Shown here: positions 9,621-19,776 of the stretch, piece by piece
Layout: each line of letters starts with the position of its first letter
How positions within the stretch are numbered: the first letter of the stretch is position 1
NCBI GenBank assembly: GCA_958510875.1
Contig: OY294071.1
Span: 38,280,042 to 38,344,041 of the forward strand
Reading direction: 5' to 3'
Length of the DNA stretch: 64,000 nt
DNA from: Endomychus coccineus
Lineage: Eukaryota; Arthropoda; Insecta; Coleoptera; Endomychidae
Notes under the pieces: generated by a model
Told to the model about the DNA's origin: nothing
Database searches by the model: none
Seen by the model: only the letters and a program-made list of their open reading frames with translations
Position numbers and translations under genes: made by a program

Positions 9621-9995
9621 AGTCAAAGTTTCGCTAATTCTGTTTCTTTTAGATGCCTCTTTTCTGTTGCACAGTAAACATATTTCGAATTCTGATATTC
9701 TGCCCTATTAGCGGTGCGGCGACGGGTGGTCGGCGTTGAAAAAAGAGAACAATAGCACTCTAACTTTCTCACTTCATTTCGAACAAACACTGGCGTGTGT
9801 TAACATTCACGTAATTAGTAAATTGCGGTATCTGAGACACACAAAATCACCTTGAAGTATATTAACATTCACCGGTGTATGTCCAAAACAAACAAAATAT
9901 TGAAATAATTTCGGACTTACACCATTAATATTGGTGATTGTCGACACACACTGGTGCATCTTAACATTCAATAATATCGGACATTCACAGTAACA

Positions 9996-10031
<36 letters not shown>
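9996..10031. repeat. (TA)n tract
   Basis: TA dinucleotides directly after the Ginger right end and leading into PLE 2; probably the expanded target of both insertions. Confidence 0.8.
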
Positions 10032-10034
<3 letters not shown>

Positions 10035-10035
10035 A

Positions 10036-10468
10036 AAAGACATACATCGGACAGACCAACAGACGCATTGATGTGCGAAAGACTGAACATGCAAACGCTG
10101 TGTCGAAAAACGAAACCACGTCTTCACTAGCTGAACATGTAAGAAGTACGGGCCATATGATCAACTTTAGCGGCACAAAGACTCTAGCCAACATTGAACA
10201 CTTCTACACCAGAATAACCAGGGAGGCAATAGAGATCGAGAAACGTCCACATAGTCTTAATAAACGAGATGACGGACTAAGATTACCAGCAACATGGAAA
10301 CCCGCTTTAGAAAGTCGGAAGATACAACCAAAAACAAGAGAGAACGTGGTATCCAGTGCACGTGCAACAGGTCACGGAAACTTTCCGGCTGATTCCAGCG
10401 TCGCAATGACGTCATCCAAACGTGTCACTCGGAGCCAAACACGTAGAAATCAACCAAGCGTGAAATAG
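10036..10468 (+). pseudogene. PLE 2 GIY-YIG endonuclease, N-truncated
   Basis: The sequence starts at KTYIGQTNRR, so the first GIY strand is missing, then VRKTEHANAVSKNETTSS, LAEHVRSTGHMINF, ITREAIEIEKRPHSLN and LPATWKPALESR. A basic tail with RVTRSQTRRNQPSVK ends at TAG 10,466-10,468. The frame is open from the truncation to this stop, so only the 5' loss inactivates it. The first in-frame methionine choice is not meaningful. Confidence 0.85.
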
Positions 10469-10569
10469 TTCGAAAGTCCAAAGGTCAAGCATAACGAAGG
10501 ATATAAATACCTGTCCCTCCAAGTAAGCGTCAGTTCGCCTAGATTTTCCAGACTCTACGGTCGAATCAC

Positions 10570-10600
10570 CTGAAGATGGCAAATGCGACTTTGCCGAAAC
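10570..10600 (+). ncRNA. hammerhead-like core, PLE 2
   Basis: CTGAAGA, stem II GGCAA/TTGCC around ATGCGACT, GAAAC. Same position relative to the endonuclease stop as in PLE 1. Confidence 0.6.
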
Positions 10601-10698
10601 GTCGTGAAATTGGTCCTTTTGAGGACCGAAACCACACAACGCGGATCAATACCCGAGAATCCAGTTCTACACATTACGTCCGCGAGAACCTAAGAAGA

Positions 10699-10700
<2 letters not shown>

Positions 10701-10743
<43 letters not shown>

Positions 10744-10816
10744 TCGCTGTGGTTTTCTTTTGCTGGTTTATCTAAAGTAAGTTGTGGGTTCTCTTAGGTT
10801 TTTCAGCAATTTTAAA

Positions 10817-10850
<34 letters not shown>
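10701..10850. repeat. two TA tracts around an inverted PLE tail scrap
   Basis: (AT)n at about 10,700-10,742 and 10,820-10,849. The 75 bp between contains GGGTTCTCTTAGGTT, the inverted counterpart of GAGAACCTAAGAAG at the end of PLE 2, so a tail-to-tail PLE junction is likely. Confidence 0.5.
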
Positions 10851-10852
<2 letters not shown>

Positions 10853-10971
10853 TTACCCGGAAATTTTATTTTTTTTAGCTTTGTCAGGTTTACTTTTTTT
10901 ATAACAATTGTCGATTTGAATTTTTTTTTCCAAATTGCAAATTTTTTGGTCGAAATAAAAAAAAGTGTATA

Positions 10972-11205
10972 CAGGGTGTTTCTGTTTTTTCATGCTCAAA
11001 CTGATCCATTTAATTCAACGCAACGCCGGCATAGATTTCTCAACGATCTTCTTGTTCGAATTAACATTTTATTATTAATTTCACCACAAGCTCTTCGAAT
11101 ACGATTGAGTCGATCTTCTCTATTATGAACCGGCGTGGCATAATTTCATCTTTCATATAACACCAAGCAAAAGAAAGTATGCGCCAAAAATATTGTTCTT
11201 CGAAA
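10972..11205 (-). pseudogene. mariner transposase C-terminus, remnant
   Basis: The minus strand gives YATPVHNRED, RLNRIRRACGEINNK and RRSLRNLCRRCVELNG before a stop, matching the C-terminal pattern of DD41D transposases (RRCRLCIxxNGxHFE). It ends 15-20 bp before CAGGGTGTTTC at 10,972, a typical mariner terminus. A LINE lies immediately upstream on this strand. Confidence 0.55.
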
Positions 11206-11239
11206 ATAACCATTGTACTCTTCACAAAGAGAAGGGACA

Positions 11240-12470
11240 TTGGAAACATACAAGATTTAGTTTTGTATGGAAAAATATACAGATGACGAACACGGTAAAG
11301 TACCTTGAGGTAAGCCTAGATAAAAGTCTGATCTTTGGGAAGCATCTGGAGAAAACCGCTAACAAAGCGATAAGGGCCCTGTGGACCTGTCGTCGTACAG
11401 TCGGGAGAACCTGGGGACTCACTCCACGGATGGTACACTGGGTGTACACAACCATAGTGAGACCCATTTTAACATACGCCGCAAACGTGTGGTGACCAAA
11501 AACAAAAACCAAAGCATCCCAGCATTCACTGAACAGAGTTCAGGGACTGGCATGCTTAGGAGTAACAGGTGCAATGTCGACCACCCCAACGGCTGCGATG
11601 GAGAAGCTGTTGGGGTTCGAGACACTGCACCTCGCCGTTCAGGCAGAGGACATAAGAGGAGCGTATCGCTTCGATCTTATCGGCCAAGGAAAGGCTGACC
11701 AAAAAGGTCGAAGCATCCTCGGATTGCTTGGATCACCTGGGCCATTGGGGATGAGATACGACAGGATCAAGGTTCACAGCACTTCCTGTTGCAATTACAA
11801 CATGTGCTCGAATTTTGAGGGAGAGAGCTTATGAGAATAGACAAATCACAATCATAGTGAGCAACCTGATAGTGCTTAAGACACTGGAGTCATACACAAT
11901 CACCTCACAATGTGTACTTGATTGTGTTAAAGAACTAGCGGCACTAGTAATGAACCCCAATAGAGTAACACTCGTGTGGGAGTCTGAGGAAACCAAACGA
12001 AAAGGGACTGAAACTGCCGTCGCACTCGCTAAAGCGGGGGCGGAAAAACCACTGATTGGACCAGAGCCAAACCTGTGGCATTTCTCATGCCACAGCGAAA
12101 TCTGTAATCCAAAAATGGCTCGAGATAGAGCACCTTGCGTACTGGAGAGAACTGCCCCGTATGTCGCACTCCAAGCGACTGATGGAAGATCTCCAGCAGC
12201 AACGAGTGAAAAATCTGCTTACGTTCAGCAGACAAGAAATACGGAATCTTGTTGCATTCCTGACCGGACACGCCCCATGCAACAAACACCTATACACGAT
12301 GGGTCTGGTAGATCAGCCCACTTGCAGGGGTTGCGGCGTAGAAGATGAGACACCTATGCATGTGCTGTGTCAGTGCACGGTATACGCGGTTGGTCGTCGG
12401 ACTCGGACATACCTCGGAGACGATAAAACTACACCTGAGGAAATCAGAAGTATCCCCTACACGGGCCACC
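11240..12470 (+). pseudogene. R1/Jockey-type LINE, RT C-terminus and RNase H (copy 1)
   Basis: Visible blocks in order: VKYLEVSLDKSL, HLEKTANKAIRALWTCRR, RTWGLTPRMVHWVYTTIV, RPILTYAANVW, then in other frames STTPTAAMEKLLGFETLHL. An RNase H region follows with ITIIVSNLIVLKTLESY and NRVTLVW, then the terminal Cys motif TCRGCGVEDETPMHVLCQC. Several frame changes (about 11,495, 11,815, 12,050, 12,340) show decay. It lacks the RT catalytic core. The same family recurs at 58,455-60,775. Confidence 0.8.
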
Positions 12471-12474
12471 AGAG

Positions 12475-12556
12475 GCGACTATGCAAGATTTCCCTTCCTC
12501 TACGCAAAAAAAATCTATGTCGATGTTGCGTTGAAGTAAATGGATCATTTTGAGCA
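12475..12556 (+). pseudogene. mariner transposase C-terminal scrap
   Basis: RKKNLCRCCVEVNGSF before a stop resembles the mariner C-terminus and is the inverted counterpart of the scrap at 10,985-11,050. The LINE may have landed in a mariner whose C-terminal coding end was duplicated in both TIRs, as in the element at 17,606-19,776, but outer ends do not match well. Confidence 0.4.
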
Positions 12557-12705
12557 TTTATTATGAATTATTTTTCATCGTTACCAATAAATAGGTATTT
12601 AAATATTTTCTTACGTTTTAAATAGCCTTTCAAAGAAATTCCATAAGATAACCCTGATTAGAAAAATCAAAATAGCTCGAACAGGAAGCCTCCAAGTGAA
12701 ATTTA

Positions 12706-12752
12706 TCTAGAATACGAGAAAAATGCGAAAAACGTAAAAAGTGAGATATATA
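12706..12752 (-). repeat. repeat X, copy B, short part
   Basis: CGAGAAAAATGCGAAAAACG followed by AAAAAGTGAGATATATATA is the reverse complement of 3936-3985. Confidence 0.65.
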
Positions 12753-12754
12753 TA

Positions 12755-13359
12755 CAGGGTGTCCTCGAACTGCGTGGCCAAAATAAAGCCGAAGATTCTT
12801 TGATTCGAAAAAAAGTTGATGAGCCTTTTTACTTTTGCCTCAAGTGTCTTGTTTACCCGGTAGAGAGCTTCAAAATTGCAAAAATAATTTTGTTTTTTCG
12901 GTATAACTTGAGAACGTGATGAAGAACTCTTACAATATTTAGCAGGTGAGTTACTGTCAATAATGGCCATTTTTGAGAGTGGAGCACAGAGCCTTAGAGA
13001 CCATAGAAATGAGTCAAACTTGCGAATGTAACGGGAAAAGTGTCCAGAACTTTTTTGTGGCCAATGTAATTCACTCGATATTTTTTATGTAGATAGCTTA
13101 TATTATTTGAAAACTTTTCTTAATCTTAGAAAATTTTGATAAAATCAACGGATTAGCTTGAAAAAATTAATTTTCGAGTCTCTGCAATTTTGGCTTACTA
13201 ATTTTACTTGATTAAAATACCTTAGTTGCCTTTGCTTTTCTAATGTCATTTTGGCATTTGAAGAATTTATTCTCAAAACTGTTAGTTTTTACTTTGCTTT
13301 CCGTAAAAATTTTATAAAATTATGGCTCAAAATTTCACTAACACTGAAATGGTTGATAT
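12755..13359 (+). repeat. mariner 2 left TIR, runs into the transposase start
   Basis: Covers the upstream region and the first dozen codons of the transposase (ATG at 13,322). The right TIR therefore carries an inverted copy of the start codon region. Confidence 0.9.
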
Positions 13360-14371
13360 GTTTTTGATTTATGGACTTTGTCGTTGCAATGGCCGGAGAA
13401 GGGAAAGATATCCGCATCGCAGAATTCCAAATCGGCAAACCTTCGCGAAACTGGCAAAGTTGAAGCAAATCGCAGAGAAACTGGACGCAGACGGACAAGA
13501 AGGACGTTAGAGCTCGAAGAAGCGATACTGGAAGCGGTTGAAACTGAACCTGGGATAAGCACACTACGTTTGGGACTTCGTATTGGAGCCTCAAAATCAT
13601 TCGTTCATAATGTACTGAAAGAAGAACTGTTGTATCCCTATCATATTAAAACAGTTCAAGACTTATTGCCCATGGATCCAGGTCATCGGCTAGATTTCTG
13701 TCGGCTTATTGTCCAAAGACAAAACGCAAACCCCAATTTTTGTAGAAGAATTCTGTTCACGGACGAAGATAATTTCACGAGATGTGCTCTTTTTAACCTC
13801 CATAATGAACATTTCTATGCTGATGAAAATCCTCATGAAACGGAAGTTACATATTTTCAGAATCAAACTAAAATCAATGTTTGGGTTGGAATTGTGTATA
13901 ACTTTATTATTGGCCCTACCGTTATACCCGATCGATTGAACGGGGAGAACTACTTGAACTTTTTGGAACAAAGGCTACTTGAACTGTTGGAAGACTTGCC
14001 CTTACACATTCGTCATGGCCTGGTTTATCCATGATGGTGCACCTCCTCATTTCACATTAGCTGTGAGGCGACATTTGAATGCGGAATATCCAGATCGCTG
14101 GATAGGTAGAGGACACGATGCACCAGTGAACTGGCCGGCCCGCTCCCCTGATTTGACGCCCTGCGACTTCTTTCTATGGGGCGCTTTGAAGTCGAAAGTT
14201 TATGCAGCTCCAGTAAACACACGAGAGGAATTGTTGCAACGAATTAATCATGAAGCGGATTTATTGAAGAATGATCCTGAAGTACTAGCCAGAGTTCAAT
14301 CCAATTTCTTGAAACGAATTAATTTGTGTATTCAGGAAAATGGGCAACATTTCGAACAATTGATGCCTTAG
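13322..14371 (+). pseudogene. mariner 2 transposase (DD41D-like, 43-residue spacing)
   Basis: ATG 13,322 opens AQNFTNTEMVDMFLIYGLCR and RERYPHRRIPNRQTFAKL, a DUF4817-like DNA-binding module. A frameshift near 13,440-13,510 leads into a long frame with the first catalytic Asp in LFTDEDNF, NVWVGIVYNFIIGP and VIPDRLNGENYL. A second frameshift near 14,015 leads to HDGAPPHF (second Asp) and PDLTPCDFFLWG (third Asp), with 43 residues between the two aspartates. It ends NLCIQENGQHFEQLMP, TAG 14,369-14,371. The protein would cut and join TIR ends at TA. Only two frameshifts separate it from an intact frame, so it is recent. Confidence 0.85.
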
Positions 14372-14479
14372 CGATTTTCCAAAAAGTTTTGTTGTTTCTT
14401 TTAATTTAGCATTTGTTTTTCCTAAATAATCACATCGTTTCCCCATTTCTATTGTTTTTATTATTCGTGTTTTACCGAG

Positions 14480-15084
14480 ATATTAACCATTTCAGTGTTA
14501 GTGAAATTTTGAGCCATAATTTTATAAAATTTTTACGGAAAGCAAAGTAAAAACTGACAGTTTTGAGAATAAATTCTCCAAATGCTAAAATAACATTAGA
14601 AAAGCAAAGGCAACTAAGGTATTTTAATCAAGTAAAATTAGTAAGCCAAAATTGCAGAGACTCGAAAATTATTTTTTTCAAGCTAATCCGTTGATTTTAT
14701 CAAAATTTTCTAAGAGTAAGAAAAGTTTTCAAATTAGATAAGCTATCTACACAAAAAATATAGAGTGAATTACATCGACAACAAAAAAGTTCTGGACACT
14801 TTTCCCGTTACATCCTCAAGTTTGTGCCATTTCTATGGTCTCTAAGGCTCTATGCTCCGCTCTCAAAAACGGCTATTATTGACAGTAACTCACCTGCCAA
14901 ATATTGTAAAAGTCCTCAATCACGTTCTCAAGTTATACCGAAAAAACAAAATTATTTTTGCAACTTTGAAGCCCTCTACCGGCTAAACAAGACACTTGAG
15001 GCAAAAGTAAAAAGGCTCATCAAATTTTTTTCGAATCAAAGAATCTTCGGTTTTATTTTAGCCACGCAGTTCGAGGACATCCTG
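14480..15084 (-). repeat. mariner 2 right TIR
   Basis: Inverted copy of 12,755-13,359, including the reverse complement of ATGGCTCAAAATTTCAC near 14,500. Confidence 0.9.
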
Positions 15085-15086
15085 TA

Positions 15087-15375
15087 CATCTGTAGTTCAG
15101 GAATAATCCTTTTTTAAGGGTGCGGGTTATGATAGATTAATCTCTTATGTAATTACCTACAATTTGGTATAAGTCACAAGACATGTTCATATGAAATCAC
15201 AAAATTTTCCCATAAAATGTCGGAAAATTGTCCAAAATAATCTATATAAGCACTGTAGCGGGAGAATTTAAAAGCATCATATCGATCGGATAATTTTTTA
15301 CTCCTGTCGTTTTTCCAAAAAATGCGTATTTTCCGAGTTAAATGAGAAAAAAGACGAAAACAAGTTCTCTCTAAC
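15087..15375 (-). repeat. repeat X, copy B, long part
   Basis: Reverse complement of 2132-2424; shared blocks include GGGTGCGGGTTATGATAGAT, AATTACCTACAATTTGGTAT and CGGAAAATTGTCC. Confidence 0.75.
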
Positions 15376-16434
15376 ATCAGTTATGCAATCAGCGAGTAAA
15401 AAGTGAAATAATCTGAAGTGAGCATCAAATTTGGCAAAATTTTATTAAGTTGAATATGGCATTTCCTCAAGCTAGGAGGCCTTAAGTTATGATGGATTGA
15501 AATAGTGCAAATTAATTCAACATTCCTGTTTGAAATCCTATGTCACTTATAATGTTAGTGAAATATTATTAAAAAGAAACTATTAGTGCTTGTACTTTGG
15601 TGTTTGTACACTTGTACTCCATTACGAAACAAGCTGTGCTGGGTTTCGTCACATCTTTGTGACAACCTTGTCTCCATCCTCCTTAGTCGAACATATCGAT
15701 TTATGAATCTATCTACAACTCACTCACAGCAGATCAAAATAATCTTTGTTACTTTGAACCTTATCACAATAAATAAAACAAACAAAAAATGAAAATTGAT
15801 GTTTGAAATTTGTTGAGTCTTTAATACATAACTTTCCCACATTTAGTTGAAATCTTTATAATTTCCAAGATAATGATATTATTTATTCTTATCTTTCAAA
15901 TTCTATATACTCGAAGACTAATACAGTAGCGTAAGCTTGACAGCTCTGTCCTGAAATGGAAATGGTTTTAAAATATTCATAGATATATTATCGTATGAGT
16001 TATCAAACTTGAAATCCATCGATGAAAATATTCTGAACCTGGATCAATGTCCTTCTTCAATACAAAACATTGGGTATACGTGACTTCTTACTTCTTCATA
16101 CTTGACAATCCACATATTATAAAATTGCACGGCAGCAAAATCGAATTGGGTTTGAGTTTGACAGACAGGTTGTCCATGTCGGGTGAATCACAAAGTCTCA
16201 TGTAAATTATTTGTATTTGTGAAAGCCACATGAATCGACAACGGGAATGTTGTACTTCTCTAAGTATTCGAATTGAATTGAATGGAAACGGTGTAACATT
16301 TACACTACCTTCTGATCAGGCATCTTTTGTTCATCGTGGCTCATGTTCAATTCATTATATTTACTGATTCAACATAAATACTGACATTTCCTGAGCTAGT
16401 GTTGAAATGTGCTTAATGAAATATAGTAGTATTA
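15376..16434. other. no gene or clear repeat seen
   Basis: AT-rich sequence without coding motifs, inverted ends or target duplications that could be recognised. Confidence 0.4.
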
Positions 16435-16575
16435 CAACTGAACACTACACTGAATAATACACTGCTGATTTTAAAGTAAACTTTTATTACAAAAGTAATA
16501 GAAAACAGGACATGTTTCGCCACACAGTGGCTTCTTCAGGTGAACATGATGGTACTGAAATTTATAAAGGTATTA
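16435..16575 (-). mobile_element. PLE 3' tail, minus strand
   Basis: Matches the inverted tail of PLE 3 at 37,420-37,560: the TACAACTGAACACTACACTG block, TTTTATTACAAAAG and the hammerhead-like core. No coding part remains. Confidence 0.75.
16514..16539 (-). ncRNA. hammerhead-like core
   Basis: Minus strand: CTGAAGA, stem II GCCAC/GTGGC with a TGT loop, GAAAC. All core boxes present. Confidence 0.6.
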
Positions 16576-17605
16576 CCAGCTAACACATATTATTTTCCAA
16601 AAAAAAGTAGAAGCAGTTAAAGAAAATTTGTATGTGCTTCCTCGGAGATCATATCTGTCTATAGCAGTGATAGTGATAGTGATTGTAATAATAACAGTGA
16701 AAAAATGAATTAAAAATTATCCGTTTCGTATTTATTTTATATAAATATTCAGTGTATTAGGAACAAAAAATATGATTTGTTACTGTATGAATATCACAAT
16801 TTAAAATACTTATGTTTTCCTGAACACTGGCTAACATCAAGCGAGAACTTCATAATTGATAATTTACTCCAGGCAAATAAGACATTTTCCACAGACCTCT
16901 CTGCACGGCGGGGTTCTTTGGTAGAAAAGTGTAGGTTTTGACATGTCACTGACGCGAAGGCTGGCGCGGGGGTGCGTTGTGATATATAGATATACGGGGT
17001 GTAAATAAATAACTGCGAAAAAATTCAGGGGGTGATTCCTTGTTGAAAAATAAGATTGTTCTTTCATATAAAAAAAATCATTTGACTCCCTAATGTTAAG
17101 ATACAGCCCTTTAAATGGGGCGCCAAAAAAGTAGTTTTTTATTTTTATCTTCTAACTCCAAAAAGTTACAAAAATAAAATTAAGCACACATTATTTGCTA
17201 TCAAGGAGGCATCCAATAACTGAGTTGCTGGTTTTCCACTATGTTTGTAAGGGGTAGAAATAACCACCCCTAAAACTTGTTTTTCACTTTACTTTTTCTC
17301 TTATGTGTATATTGCCAATTAAAATTAATTTTTGGTAGCTTGTTTCATTCTGAACAAAAAAGGTCTCTTGTAATTTTTTCGAAAAATTGAAGATTTCTGA
17401 GAAAAAAAAATTTACTTACAAGTACATGGAACGACTCTCATAGTGTGGAATTTTAATTAAACTCTGATTTACCTAGTAGGCGGCTGTCATGTTGACATAT
17501 TTTGTTAAGACAACTAAATTATTTTTAATATGTGCAATAATAAGTTAAAATCAGAATTGGCAGATATGCATTTCGTTTACGAGCTATCTAATGGAAATTT
17601 CATTC
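16576..17605. other. no gene seen; possible transposon edge at 16,993
   Basis: ACGGGGTGTAAATAAATAAC at about 16,994 resembles the ends of IS630/Tc1-type MITEs, but no inverted partner was found before the next mariner. Confidence 0.3.
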
Positions 17606-18092
17606 CAGGGTGTTCCATCTCAAACGAGCCACTCCGTATATTTCTTATCCCATACCCATAGTGAGTGGAAAAATCTCCCGAAACACGTCGAATGATTTTG
17701 TTTGGGGGACATCTTTTGACGTATATTTGAGGCTTGAACGGGCGCTTCAACCCCTCAAAATTGAATAGGGGAGAGGGGTTGAGTGATACGTCATTTGAAA
17801 GGTCTTGGAAGCCTTTTTACAACGGTGTATGAAAAACGTAAATTTGATGAACCGTTTTCGCTAAAAATTAATTTTGTTGCTCGAATGCGCCAGCTTGAAT
17901 ATTTTGGTTATTTGTACAATGTACAAGCTCATTTTTATTAAGCCTTTTTTTACAAACTTGAACAATCTTCAAAAAATCACATTCGTAAAAAAATTGAATT
18001 GTGTTATGCTTACAATGAAAAAAATTAAATCTGCGTGTTTAAATCAAATGTTCAAATTGTCCTCCATTGACTTCCATACAAGAATACAATCT
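17606..18092 (+). repeat. mariner 3 left TIR, covers the transposase C-terminus
   Basis: Contains the stop codon and the last 17 or so codons (CMEVNGGQFEHLI) of the minus-strand transposase. Confidence 0.85.
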
Positions 18093-19111
18093 TGACTGAA
18101 AACCGTCTCTATTATGGTTTAGCATAATTGGAGTTATTTGACGACACTCATTTACAATTCGTTGGCGTAGTTCGTCCAAATTTTCTGGCTGAGTCACAAA
18201 AATCTTGGACTTAAGATGTCCCCACAAGAAGAAGTCCAGAGGGTTCAGGTCAGGAGATCGGGCAGGCCACTCCATAGGACCTCTTCTTCCAATCCAACGA
18301 CCGGGGTATTGCAAATTGAGGTATTGGCGAACTGGTGCGGCGTAGTGAGGAGGAGCTCCGTCTTGTTGGAAATGCAATTGTTGTTCAAGTAGTAGAGGAT
18401 TATTTTCTAATTGTTCAGTTATTAAGGAATCAATCGCATTTTCCAACATTTCAAGATAAATTTCGCCATTTAAATTACCAGGAATAAACAGAGGTCCAAT
18501 TAGGTGGTCTCCCAAAATTCCTACCCAAACGTTTAGCTTTTCCAGATGTTGAGTGTGAGCTTCTCGAAATACATGAGGATTTATATCGCTCCAAATTCTA
18601 CAGTTATGCCGGTTAACCTCTCCATTAAGTAAAAAAGTGCATTCGTCAGAAAAGCAAACGTTGTACAAGAAATTTGGGTTATTGTTGATACGTTCGACCA
18701 TAATTTCGCAAAACTCTTGCCTTCGATCCCAATCATCATCATTTAATTCCTGAATTAATGTAATTTTGTATGGACGGAACTTGTGTTTATGTAAAATTGT
18801 GAAAACTTTAGATTGGCTAATACCGGAAGCTGCAGAAAGTTGTCGTACAGATTGCGTGTTTGGCATAAGTTGGACATGTCCCAATACCGCCACAGCTGCT
18901 CCTTCATCATTAACAATTCCAATGGGTGCCCTTTTTTATCCATTACTGAACCCGTCTCCACAAATTTTGAAATCAATTCCATTACGTACTTATGGCGAAC
19001 GCTACGTTCAGGATGGTTTTCGTTAAATATCCTTGCAGCCGCTCGGGCATAATTTTAATTTTGGTAATGAAGGCTAACCAGCTCAACACGTTCTTGCAAT
19101 GGGTACACCAT
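18039..19111 (-). pseudogene. mariner 3 transposase (DD41D), one stop and one frameshift
   Basis: The start MVYPLQERVELV is at 19,111; a TAA follows near 19,055, then ARAAARIFNENHPERSV and ELISKFVETGSV, and a frameshift near 18,930. The long frame (284 residues) then holds the HTH region, CFSDECTF (first Asp), NVWVGILGDHLIGPLFIPG, QQDGAPPHY (second Asp) and PDLNPLDFFLWGHLKSKIF, with 41 residues between the last two catalytic aspartates: the DD41D (rosa-type) spacing. It ends CMEVNGGQFEHLI. The catalytic domain is wholly open, so decay is slight. Confidence 0.9.
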
Positions 19112-19274
19112 ATTTTTTGAAATTTCAAACAAATCAGCAAAGTAGTAACTCAACAGATTGATTAAAATCATGAAATGATCGAAGAAACGTTAAAACCAGA
19201 TAAACACCTTCTAAGAACAAAAAATGAAGGCAACATAAGGAAATGTTTTGCTGTTTTTTTATTTATTAGTTTGA

Positions 19275-19776
19275 GAGAATGTATTATTGTATGGAAGTGA
19301 ATGGAGGACAATTTGAACATTTGATTTAAACACGCAGATTTAATTTTTTTCATTGTAAGCATGACAACACAATTCAATTTTTTTACGAATGTGATTTTTT
19401 GAAGATTATTGAAGTTTGTAAAAAAGGCTTAATAAAAATGAGCTTGTACATTGTACAAATAACCAAAATATTCAAGGTGGCGCATTCGAGCAACAAAATT
19501 AATTTTTGGCGAAAACGGTTCATTAAATTTACGTTTTTCATACACCGTTGGGAAGAGGCTCCCAAAACTTTTCAAATGACGTATCACTCAACCCCTCTCC
19601 CCTATTCAATTTTGAGGGGTTGAAGCGCCCCCTATTAGGGGGTTGCTCGTTCGAGCCTCAAATATACGTCAAAAGATGTCCCCCAAACAAAATCATTCGA
19701 CGTGTTTCGGGTGATTTTTCCACTCACTATGGGATAAGAAATATACGGGGTGGCTCGTCTGAGATGGAACAACCTG
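19275..19776 (-). repeat. mariner 3 right TIR, with an inverted copy of the CDS end
   Basis: On the plus strand it reads ATGGAAGTGAATGGAGGACA and on to TTTGAACATTTGATTTAA, a second copy of the transposase C-terminal codons, followed by the outer TIR. Confidence 0.85.

Larger units (their letters stand above)
8341..9995 (-). mobile_element. second Ginger-type transposon, internally deleted
   Basis: Starts TGTTACTGTGAATGTCCGA and ends TCGGACATTCACAGTAACA; TATA flanks each side, again within a TA tract. The interior has repeated TGTT/ACACTGGTGTATGTTAAC-like subterminal motifs. It codes on the minus strand for the C-terminal part of the transposase only. Its end sequence differs from that of the first Ginger element after TGTTAC, so it is a separate family. 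Confidence 0.8.
10032..10700 (+). mobile_element. Penelope-like element 2, 5'-truncated
   Basis: Begins in the endonuclease and ends in the 3' region at a TA tract. It is a relative of PLE 1, with shared blocks IGQTNRRI, TTSSLAEHVR, EAIEIEKRP and ATWKPAL, but clearly a different copy or subfamily. Confidence 0.85.
12755..15084 (+). mobile_element. mariner-like element 2 with 605-bp TIRs
   Basis: Left end CAGGGTGTCCTCGAACTGCG, right end CGCAGTTCGAGGACATCCTG, TA on both sides. TIRs 12,755-13,359 and 14,480-15,084 pair along their whole length with scattered mismatches. Total 2330 bp with one transposase gene. Inserted in the TA tract of repeat X copy B. Confidence 0.9.
17606..19776 (-). mobile_element. 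mariner-like element 3 with about 490-bp TIRs
   Basis: Left end CCAGGGTGTTCCATCTC, right end GAGATGGAACAACCTG. TIRs 17,606-18,092 and 19,275-19,776 share GACGTATATTTGAGGCT, CTACTTTTCAAT-like and TTGTACAATGTACAAGCTCA blocks. The transposase is on the minus strand. The flanking TA is present on the right only (the left end has changed). Confidence 0.85.

Noticed and set aside
16864..17067. 67-residue minus frame with several Cys
   Set aside because: No spacing of a known zinc motif and no conservation signal; the segment looks like a repeat edge.
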